A stretch of 64,000 nt of DNA from Platanthera guangdongensis. Its lineage: Eukaryota > Streptophyta > Magnoliopsida > Asparagales > Orchidaceae. Below, piece after piece: positions 11,890-21,172 of the stretch (the first letter of the stretch is position 1; every line of letters begins with the position of its first letter). Both the position numbers and the translations under genes were made by a program. Where the stretch lies: positions 59,688,822-59,752,821 of the forward strand of contig CM077162.1 in assembly GCA_039583875.1 (NCBI GenBank), given 5' to 3'. A model generated the notes under the pieces. It saw nothing but the letters and a program-made list of their open reading frames with translations. It was not told the DNA's origin and did not search any database.

Positions 11890-13075
11890 CAGGAGCTGAG
11901 CTCAACTGGGGGTGATAATCAGTAGACACCCTTCAGGAGCCAAGCTCAACTGGGGGTCGGAACTAGTCGACTCGAGGAGGTAAGTAGTCGGTCTGCAGGA
12001 GTGAAGCTCGTACAGAGATCTCGGACTATGACATCACTCCAGTGAGGAACTCGATCTCACTCGAGGAGGTATTTGGCCAATATGCATGAGAGAAGCTCGT
12101 GTAGGGACTTGGACTTACGGCGACCTTCCACTCGAGGACTTGATATGCTGGAGTCGATAGCTCTCAGGAGACCTTACTTAACTAGAGTGGTGTAAGTCGA
12201 CTCGGGGAGGCATGTAGTCGGTCTGGAGGAGAGGAGCTCGTATAGAGATCTCGAACTACGACATCACTCCAGCGAGGAACTCGATCTCACTCGAGCAGGA
12301 CTTTGGCCAATATGCAGGAGAAAAGCTCGTGCAGGGACTTGTACTTACGGTAACCTTCCACTCAAGGACTTGATATTCTGGAGTCGACAGCTCTCAGGAG
12401 CCTTGCTCAACTAGAGTGGTGTAAGTCGACTCGGGGAGGCAAGTAGTCGGTCTGTAGGAGAGGAGCTCGTACAGAGATCTCGGACTACGACATCACTCTA
12501 GCGATGAACTCGATCTAACTTGAGGAGGGCTTTGGCCAATATGCAGGAGAGGAGCTCGTGCAGGGACTTGGACTTACAGCGACCTTCCACTCAAGGACTT
12601 GATATGCTGGAGTCGATAGCTCTCAGGAGCCTTGCTCAACTAGAGTGGTGTAATTCGACTCGGGGAGCAAACTAGTCGGTCCGCAAGAGAGGAGCTCGTA
12701 CAGAGATCTCGTACTACGACATCACTCTAGCTAGGAACTCGATCTCACTAAAGGAGGTCTTCGACCAATATGCAGGAGAGGAGCTCGTGCAGGGACTTGG
12801 ACTTATGGCGACCTGCCACTCGAGGACTTGATATGTTGGAGTCGACAGCTCTCAGGAGCCTTGCTCAACTATAGTGGTGTAAGTCGACTCGGGGAGGCAA
12901 GTAGTCGGTCTGCAGGAGAGGAGCTCGTACAGAGATCTCGGACTACAGCATCACTCCAGCGAGGAACTCGATCTCACTCGAGGAGGTCTTTGGCCAATAT
13001 GCAGGAGAGAAGCTCGTGCAGGAACTTAGACTTACGACGACCAACCACTCGAGGACTTGATACATGATAGGAGTT
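11890..13075. repeat. Tandem repeat, period 229-230 bp, about five copies
   Basis: The anchor GATATG(C/T)TGGAGTCGA recurs at 12142, 12372, 12601 and 12830, with a degenerate copy at 13059, giving spacings of 230, 229, 229 and 229. Units contain AGTCGACTCGGGGAGG, GGAGCTCGTACAGAGATCTC and CCAATATGCAGGAGA. The array follows the stop of the antisense gene and lies in the 3' non-coding region of the Tat element, where such arrays are typical. The bases 11433-11890 between gene and array are AT-rich with scattered TACTCGC units and hold no gene. Confidence 0.9.
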
Positions 13076-13181
13076 ATTTTTCCGTGCTACTTTAAGAGGT
13101 CTACAATGAATCTCGCGCTTCAGTATTTTTGATGATGAAGAAATTGAAAAGAAAGCGATGATCTTGCCGAGGTCGGCTTGG

Positions 13182-13811
13182 GAGGTTGGCATCCAACCCT
13201 GTTCCTGACAATTCCTCCAATCGGAGGAGAGATGCAGTCGGGGGTAGCTAGGCCGACATGCAAAGGGGGAGCTAATCTCGGCCGTCAATGTAGGGGTCCG
13301 GTCTTACAAGGGCATTTATATCCCGAGTCATCATCCCATCGTCTGAACTGGGCTATCTGGGAGAAACAGGTCGAAGGCAGGTTTCTCAATCCCACCGCGG
13401 AAATCATTCTCAGCTCTGTCATCTGGCTACGAGCATAAATGCATAGGCGAGGGGCAATGTTCTTCCAAGGGTTCTCTATGACGTACTCGCGACTAACATA
13501 TTCCCTTGGGCCTATCCTGGCTCTCTGGCTAGTCATCCCACCTTTGAAAAATAATCGAAGGGTCGTTGCCCAAAAGGAGAGCTTGACAAGGTTGATCTTT
13601 CCTCAAATTCAAGAGGTTGGAGTCCAAACCTGTTCCCGCTAGTTCCTCCAGTCGGAGGAGAGAAGCAATCGTGGGTAGCTAGGCCAACATGGAAGGGGGG
13701 AGCTAATCTCGGCCGTCACTGCAGGGGTCCGTTCTTACAAGGATGCTTATATCCCGAGGCATCGTCCCATCATCCACACTAGGCTATCTAGGGGGAACAA
13801 GTTGACGGCTG
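13182..13811. repeat. Two-copy direct repeat in the 3' region of the Tat element, offset 431 bp
   Basis: Copies lie at about 13182-13380 and 13613-13811. Shared stretches include AGCTAATCTCGGCCGTCA, TCCTCCA(A/G)TCGGAGGAGAG and TATATCCCGAG. About 30 bases differ by eye. No coding content is recognised from 13076 to 13945. Confidence 0.75.
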
Positions 13812-13945
13812 ACTTCTCGGATCGATCCTGGAGCAACACCTTGAGTTCCTAGAAAACTTGAGATGAAAAAAGAATGAACAGAAGCAAAACAGTTGTCATT
13901 GTATATATGTGAAAGCATGTATAAGTACAAGTACAGCATGAACCT

Positions 13946-16900
13946 CTAGGGATAGAACCTTTTCAGGTCATCCCCGCCCCAAGTACCTCCCAATCTCTCT
14001 CCAACCTGATCCTGGAGATAATAGCCTCCAGCCACCAAGGCTTCCTGCACAATGAAGGGACCTTCCCAATTTGGATGTAGCTTGCCAACTGTTGTTCCTC
14101 TTCCTGCGGCGTCCACCTTCTTCATAATCAGATCTCCGACGAGGAAATGCTTTAGTAGGACATTTTTGTCGAAGTGCTTAGCCATGCACCGCTTGATCTC
14201 CTCTTGGTGGATGGAGGCCAAGTCACGAAACTCTTTACGAAATCTAGCAAGAGTCTTTGGGCGTCTTCATTCTCCAAGCGCCATTCTTCTAAACCATCTC
14301 CGGCTACTATGACTCTCGGGCTCTGAACCTCGAAATCCACTGGAATGAGTGCCTCGGACCAGTGGGACAACTTGAAGGGATTTTCCCCTGTAGCCGAATT
14401 TGGAGTCATTCTTGGGGCCCAGAGGACCGAGGGGAGATGCTCCGCCCAATTACCTTTCAAGTTGGTGACTTTCTTCTTCAGGAGGTTGATGATCAACTTG
14501 TTGGCGGCTTCCACCTGTCCATTGCTGCTAGGATGATGCACAGAGGCGAATCAAAGATCCGTCCCTAACTGCTTACATAACTCCTCTAACTCCAAGCTAA
14601 CAAACTACGACCCATTGTCGGTGATAATGGTGAGAGGAATCCCGAACCTGCAAGCAATTTCTCCCCAAATGAAGTTCTTCATAATCTGTGAGGTGGTCTT
14701 GGCTAAAGCTTTTGCCTCGATCCATTTGGAGAAGTAGTCGATCATGACAAGGACGAACTTCCTCTGCTCGCTGGCCTGAGGAAAGGGGCCGATCAAGTCC
14801 ATCTCCCAGATGGTGAAGGGCCACAGAGCAGTGATCGAGCGAAGGTGTTGAGCTGGCTGTAGTTGAAGAGGCGTGAAGAGATAGCAATGGAGACACTTTT
14901 TGGAGAAGGCCTCTGCATCCTTCCGAATAGTGGGCCAGAAGTATCCATGCCTTAGAATCCTTTGTTCAAGAGTGTGAGTCCCTGAGTGACTGCGGCACTC
15001 TCCTGAGTGAATCTCCTCCAGGATGCGAGGTACTTCAATCTCTGACAGGTACTGAGCCAGAGGACCTGAGATGGTCTTGTGGTAGAGCTCTCCTTCTTGA
15101 AGCATATAGTAGGCGGCTTTGTAGCGAAACTTCCTCTGGTCTCCCTCTCTGGTAGGAATCTGATCCGTCGTTAGGAAAGAAATAAATGGATCCCTCCAGG
15201 ATGCCCTCTGCTCGATCTCAATTATCTCCCCTTCCTTGATGTACGGTCATAAAAGTTCAGTCACGGTTCCCCCGGCCCGGGGACCGTACATAGCAAGGTA
15301 GTCAGCTTCTGAATTCTCCTCTCGGGGTACGTGCTCGACGAAGAAAGATTAAAATCCTCCAATCAGACCTTTCACTTTGATCAAGTACCACTGCAAAATC
15401 AGATCGTTCACCTCGAACTCGCCTCTGATCGGAGACGTGACTACCATCGAGTCAGTGATGGCCCTGATATCTCGAATTGCCAACTCCTTGGCGAGACGTA
15501 AGTTGGCTACCATGGCTTCATACTCTGCCTGATGTTTGGTAATTGGGAAGAGGATCTTGAATGCTTGCTCTATCCTGATTCCCTGAGGGCTTACGAGCAC
15601 GACTCTGGCTCCCACGGAATATCTGCCCGAAGCCCCATCCACGAACATCTTCCAGGACACTGTGCTAGTAGAGCCTTCCTCTCCTTCCACCTCGACCGAG
15701 ATGTCAGCAAGTAAATCTGCCACCGCCTGCACCTTGATTGCTACCCTTGGAGAGTAAGAAATGTCGAACTCACTAAGCTTCACCGCCCACTTTACCAGCC
15801 TGCCAGAGTGCTCCACTCCATCCAGGATACTCCATAGAGGATGATCGAAGATGACCCTAATGGAGTGAGCTTGGAAATACGGACTGATCCTATGAGCCGA
15901 AAAAACCAAAGCGAACACCAGCTTCTCCAAAATAGGGTACCTCGTCTCCGCCTGCCATAGCACGCTACTAACATAGTAGATAGGAAGCTGCCTCTTGCCT
16001 TCCTCCCGAACCAACACCGAGCTAACTGCTTCCGTTCCGACTCCCAGGTAGAGGAAGAGACCTTCATTTCCCCGCGGGCCTTGGGGGAGAGGAGCTTGGG
16101 TTAGCTGTTGCTTGAGCTTTCCGAAAGCCTCCTCACACTTCACCGTCCACTAGAACTTCTGATTCCCCCGAAGGGTCTTAAAGAATGGAGAGCACTTCTC
16201 CCCTGCTTTGGATAAGAAACGGCTGAGGCTTGCCAGCCTTCCAGTCAGCCTTTGAACTTCCTTGGGATCCCTTGGTGACGCCATCTCCAGAATGGAATTC
16301 ACCTTGTCTGGATTAGGTTCCACCCCCCTGGGAGTAATGAGGTGACCTAGAAACTTCTCTCTTTCTGCACCGAAGACACACTTCTCAGGGTTGAGTCGCA
16401 TCTTGTACTTCCTCAGAGTAGCAAAGGTCTCCACCAGATCCGTTATGTGTTCCCCAACACTTTTACTCTTGACGAGGAGGTCATCCACATAAACCTCCAA
16501 GTTCCGCCCCTTCTGCCCCTTGAAGATTTGATCCATCATTCTATGGTAAGTCGTGCCTGCATTCTTGAGCCCAAATGGCATCATCTTGTAGCTATAGCAG
16601 CCATCTCTGGTTATGAAAGAGACGTCCCGGCAGTCGGGGGGATGCATCCGGATCTGGTGATACCCTGAAAAACCATCAAGAAAACTCATCACAGGAAACC
16701 CGACGGCGGAATCAACTAACGTATCAATTTGAGGCAAGGGGTAGCAATCCTTCGGGCAAGCTTTATTCAACATTGAAAAATCGATACAAATGCGTCATCC
16801 CCCTCCAGGCTTCTTTACATTACAACATTGGAGACTCAGCCTGGATACTGGATCTCCAAGATAAAACCTGCCTCCAACAGCTTCTCTATCTCCTCCCTAA

Positions 16901-17697
16901 TCGGCTCGGCCAGCATGGTGGCGCTCTTCCTCAGCTTCTGCCGAACTGGGGCCACCGCGGGATCAAGGTTGAGGCAATGACAAGCAACATCGGCGTCCAC
17001 CCCTGGCATCTCGGCGGCGCTCCATGCAAAGACATCAACGTTGTCCTGCAGGCAAGCAGCCATCTCTATCTTCCCTCCAAGCGGCAGGGATCCTCAAACT
17101 TTAGTAACCCTGGCTCTCCTCCTCGAGAGATCACTTCTATCTCCTCTACCTCCTCAGCAGCACAGAGTCCCTTCTCCTTCTCCATCAACTCTTCCAGCTT
17201 CTCTGCATCACCCATCCAGCTGATGGTGCTGACGACATTTAAGTAGCATTCCCTGGAGGCTTTGGGATCTCCCCTGATCCTGATTTGAACATCTCTGTGG
17301 CAGTACTTCAGGCACTGTGGTAAGTCGACGGAATGGCCCTGAAGTAGTCGATGAGGGGCCACCCGAAGATGGCATTGTAACTGCTCGGCGCATCGACGAT
17401 GATGAAGCGGCATCGGATCGACGTCCCGCTGAGTGTAACCAGCAGCTCCACTGCTCCCTCAACCTCTTTCTTCTCTCCTGAGAAGCCAAAGTGTGGTCCA
17501 TCTGCAGCTTGGACCCGGGACGCTTCCACCTGATGCCCGACGAAGGTTCTTTTGAAGATGACATTCACCGAGCTACCATTGTCTACGAGGATTCGGTCGA
17601 CGGTGAAGTCCTCGATGGCGGTTTGAATCACCAGGGCGTCATGAAAAGGATTCTCATTCCCCAACATATCTTCCTCCGAGAAGGTGATATCCTCCAA
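13946..17697 (-). pseudogene. Tat gypsy pol: protease, RT, RNase H, second RNase H, integrase (broken)
   Basis: Protease near 17697-17308 with ILVDNGSSVNVIF. RT starts around 17063 (DNVDVFAWSAAEMPG) and breaks near 16836 at EIQYP. It resumes at 16773 with FLDGFSGYHQI, MMPFGLKNAG and the catalytic YVDDLLVKS, followed by KFLGHLITPRGVEPNP. The stop at 16149 (NQKF*) leads in frame into RNase H (LFLYLGVGTEAVSSVLV) and a second RNase H (MFVDGASGRYSVGA; HQAEYEAM; ITDSMVV), which ends at 15349. Integrase from 15105: HTLEQRIL...CLHC zinc binding, MDLIGPFP, TDNGS followed by a stop, and GQVEAANK for D, D, E. A frameshift near 14225 puts the C-terminal end (GRGTTVGKLHPNWEGPF) in another frame. Confidence 0.92.
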
Positions 17698-17824
17698 TGG
17701 CGGCGTGGTCTGTGATATCGTGGCGACATTCTTCGATAGATCTGGTGGAGAATCCCCTTGCGGGAAGCTCCCAGCCCGGCCCCTCCATTGATCACGCCTA
17801 CATGCCCACCTCCTGGGTCATGTA

Positions 17825-19302
17825 TCACTTCCCGTGACCTCCCAGGTCGACTCGATCCTCATTCCTCCTCCTCACCGGAGCTTGGAATGCCACCTGCCCC
17901 ACCGGGGCTTCCTGCCTCTGCTGCTCTCTTTCTATCGCTCCCGCCTCCAGCCTCCTCCTTTCTTCCCAAAACTCGGGGCAAGCCAAGGTCTCGTGCCCCT
18001 CTACCTGATGAATATCGCAGTAGAGGGGAATCTCCGCCTCCTGGTGCATCGCTCGCTGCTCCCTCCAGTGCCGCTTGTTGTCTTGGCGAGCGATGGACAT
18101 CGTCTCCCTTCTTACTCCTCCTCAGCCTCCCTCCTGCCGGTTTCCATTCCTCCTCTCTTCTTGGTAGTTCTGCCTTGCTGGTCTCCATTGGGGGCGATTC
18201 TCCAGATACTGGAATCATCTTCCCCCCTTCCTCCTTCCCGAGCTTCCACTGGCCTTCTCTCTTCTTGCCTTCGAGGCCTCTCCTGCCTCCTCTCTTCAAC
18301 CCTCCTGGGTTCTTCCTTCTTCCTTCTCTCCTCTCTCCTTGGTTCTTCCTTCTTCCTTTCCTCTCGCCTTTCCGGTGTCCTCCTTGACTTCGACCCCGAA
18401 GATCCTGCTCTCCCACTCTCATCGCAATATCCCCATCCAGCCTTGCTAAGAAGTCCTTATTCTTTTCCTCCCCCCGAACAAAAGTGTTTGCCTTCTCTAT
18501 CATGTCTTTGAAAGATCTCGGGGGATTGGACCCCATCTCCATACTGAACAGTCCTTGCTTCAACCCAAACTTCAGGGCTACCATCAAGGTAAAGCTGTCC
18601 ACTTTTCTACCTCCAAAATCTCCTACTAGAAGCGGTCGATGTAATGACCCAAACTCCTGTGCTGCCCTTGGACGATTTTGAAGAGGGTAGTCGCTTATTT
18701 CTTCCTCTTCTTCGATGTCACGAACCTTGCCATAAGGCCCCGACGCAGATTTGAGAAATAATACATGGACCCTGCCGGTAGTTGATGGAACCAATCCCTA
18801 GCGTTGCCCTTAAGGGTGATGGAGAAGAACCTGCACTTGAAGGCATCAGACATGTTGCGGATGGAGACGATGTCTTCAAACCACTGGGGGTGTCTGACAG
18901 GGTCGTCTCTGCCTGAGTAGTAAGTGAGAACGGGTTCCCTGAACCCTTCTGGAACTGGGGCAGCGAGGATCTCATCACAGAAGGGACTCCTCCCTCCATA
19001 GCGGTGGAGAGTTTCATCCTCGCAGGAGACGTCGTACTCGTTGTAGTGTTGAGTATCTCTGCCTCTTTCCGGCGACATTGGATCCCGAAAACAGAGCACT
19101 GGCTACTCGTCGGATAAAGTTGCGACTGTATAGTTCTCTCTTCCCTTGCCCAAGCGGGCTCCTTTCCAGCTCGCCTCGGCGGCGCTTCCTCTTCTAGCGG
19201 TGTCAGGCGATGGGGAGAATTCCCCGTGGCCTCGGGGCTCTGAGCGAACCCGGCGAGGATGGTTTGCTCAATCTTCTTTGCGAACTCTTCAAACACAGCC
19301 AC
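17825..19302 (-). pseudogene. Tat gypsy gag (frameshifted)
   Basis: The N-terminal part from 19302 (MAVFEEFAKKIEQTILAGF) passes near 19099 into the capsid region in a different frame: RHPQWFEDIVSIRNMSDAF, LKGNARDWFHQLPAGS and LMARFVTSKKRKK. After another shift near 18700 come KVDSFTLMVALKFGLKQG and FKDMIEKANTFVRGEE. The segment 18480-18100 is Arg/Lys/Gly-rich low complexity. The C-terminal YCDIHQVEGHETLACPEF (about 18020-17967) is the C-x3-H-x5-H-x4-C pattern typical of Tat gag, in place of the standard CCHC knuckle. Confidence 0.85.
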
Positions 19303-19442
19303 TGTTACAAACTCGCCACCTCGCGCGGCATCTCATCCTCCCGCCGAGTTGCCGACCAACTCTTCTTGCACGCCACCAATGGCCATCTCACTCAACTTCC
19401 AAACTTTCGTCCTTGGCTGCGATCCACGCTCACCGCACCAAG

Positions 19443-20065
19443 TGTTGAAGCCAGGAAAAACCTTAACCTCAGAATTCGGACCAAAGCCGCCTACGGTTAC
19501 CGGCTCAGAAGCTAGATCAGACGGCTAGGGTGACTAGGATGAAGAATAAGGTCTAACAGGACCCCATATATTGTGGCAGGAAGGTCCCACCACGTACCCG
19601 GATGCTCGAAAGGAACAACCCCTTCTCAACGAAAGATGGCCGAACTGGGTACGAGGGAAGCTAGCTGGCAAAGTCGCAAGGTCGCGACTTGCTCTCCAAG
19701 AAAAATGAATCCAAAGACTCAGCTAGTATCTCGAAAATGAAGCGCGTGAGTATCTTGCCGAGGATTTCAAGTGCCTCACCTCGTACCCCTAGGGTCCTAT
19801 TTATAGGCAAATCCAAGGAGGGCGGCGAGTCATATTTATACCCCACCCCCTTGCGACTAGGCGACCTCTAGAGGAACTCACATGGGCTGGGCGAGTATCT
19901 CGCCTAATCGCCTACCTGGCAAGTATGCGAGGAGAGCTCGCCGATACTCGCTCTGGCCTTCCGCAATCTTGTAGGCTGTTATTGACTCCTGCCTTGACTT
20001 GTTGATCTTGATTTTTGTTGACCTGGCTGTGATAGGGTCCATCCTCGATGAATACGGGTTGTACA
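19443..20065 (-). repeat. Tat gypsy 5' LTR, about 623 bp, with adjacent PBS
   Basis: The minus strand starts TGTACAACCCGTATTC at 20065 and ends CTTCAACA at 19443. The start TGTACAA(C/T)CC and end TTCAACA are shared with the Tat-like solo LTR at 56397-57652. A TATA box CTATAAATAG lies at 19797-19806. The presumed PBS (19424-19441) reads CTTGGTGCGGTGAGCGTG; I cannot name its tRNA. Confidence 0.8.
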
Positions 20066-20070
20066 CTTAG

Positions 20071-20869
20071 CATTCCTAGCCATGATAACTACCGATTTAG
20101 ACTCGTTGGACTGAAACTTTCCTTTGTCCTGATATGTGGATGAGTATGCCCCAGGTGTGGACTTTCCCTATGCGTTGGAATAACGGGAGTGAGCCTTAGA
20201 GGCTAAATGTTTTTCAATGTCGAGGGCGGCAATGAAAGTTGTGTTCAAATTCGTATGTCCATAGCGTAGGAGTTTCTGTTGGATATCGGAAGATAGTCCC
20301 TTATGAAATCTAGATAAGGTGATCTCGGGATTCTCCCTAAGATCACAACGCACCATACAGTCCATCAACTCTCCCATATATTCAGCTACCTAATTTGAGC
20401 CCTGCCGCATGGTGGCAAGCTCATCGAACATCTGTGTGCGATGGTATGCGGGAACGTACTGATCGGTCAATAGGTTCTTCATTATGGCCAATCCAATAAG
20501 TGGGACCCCATGCCCGGTTCCTAGCCGACGCTCCTCGTTCAGCCAAGTAAGGAATAACTGGGGATCTCCGAAACCATCATAAGTGGGGGTGTCGATCTTA
20601 ATGGCTCTAGTAAGATTAAAGTCACGCTCTAGGTTGTGTTCTCGAGGAGGCACTCGTGGGGAGTCTCCATCGGAATCCGAATCATGGGTCGGTAGGTGCT
20701 GGTTGGGCTGCCCAACATTATCGGGTGGTGGTGGCGGCCCTTGGTTTGGTAGATGAGGACCTCATTGATTTAAAAGGATTTGTGCTAACATGGCCCTAAG
20801 CTCGGCCATATCGTTACGCAATCAGTCTTTGGCCTCAACATTTGGATCCCTGTGTTCATTTGTAGCCAT
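20071..20869 (-). pseudogene. Gypsy B gag, N-terminal part
   Basis: It starts at ATG 20869 (MATNEHRDPNVEAKD, then a stop). Recognisable capsid pieces: RAIKIDTPTYDGFGDPQLFL, YVPAYHRTQMFDELATMRQG, EYMGELMDCMVRC, and ITLSRFHKGLSSDIQQKLL. Stops lie at 20831, near 20765 and at 20388. By comparison with typical chromovirus gag the stretch with the conserved Trp residues between TWL and IMKNLLTDQYV seems to be missing. The frame reaches 20168, and the element is cut at 20066 by the Tat LTR. Confidence 0.75.
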
Positions 20870-21159
20870 CCTAGATGACGAAGATGTAGTGTACTCCGTT
20901 TCTAGTCCAATGCGCATACAGGTTTATAAAATATTTTGGAAGATGATTTTTGCTAGGGCTGTACCTATATGGAAGACAAAATATTTTTATACTTTCCCGA
21001 AGTGATTAAAACGTAGAGCGTTAAATTTGTTTTTTTAATTTTCGCAGAAAAATAAACTTTTTAGAGCGCTATTGTCAGACCAGAAAAATATTTTTTTTAC
21101 TGCGCGTGCTGAGAAAACTCAAGCGAGGACGTGTCAACTAAGAAGTTGCGACGACCGCC

Positions 21160-21172
21160 TCTGATACCAAAT
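21160..21172 (-). other. Primer-binding site of gypsy B
   Basis: The minus strand after the LTR end CTACGTCA reads ATTTGGTATCAGAGGCGG, matching initiator Met-tRNA. The leader 20870-21159 is AT-rich and shows nothing else. Confidence 0.82.

Larger units (their letters stand above)
10663..20065 (-). mobile_element. Tat-lineage Ty3/gypsy element, right part; 3' LTR outside the window
   Basis: Order on the minus strand: 5' LTR (20065-19443), PBS, gag, PR, RT, RNase H, a second (archaeal-type) RNase H, integrase, a long 3' non-coding stretch with tandem repeats, and an extra gene in antisense orientation that is cut at 10663 by copia A. Second RNase H, antisense gene and 3' tandem repeats together are the signature of the Tat lineage (Retand, Grande and RIRE2 relatives). 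The element lies in the gag of gypsy B. The predicted duplication at the right edge is CTTAG (20066-20070), with its partner outside the window. Confidence 0.9.

Noticed and set aside
11890..13075. CRISPR-like array
   Set aside because: The whole 229-bp unit repeats without unique spacers, no cas genes are present and the context is a plant gypsy element.
17758..18511. Two long plus-strand frames rich in Pro, Ser and Leu
   Set aside because: They are antisense shadows of the low-complexity Arg/Glu-rich part of Tat gag.
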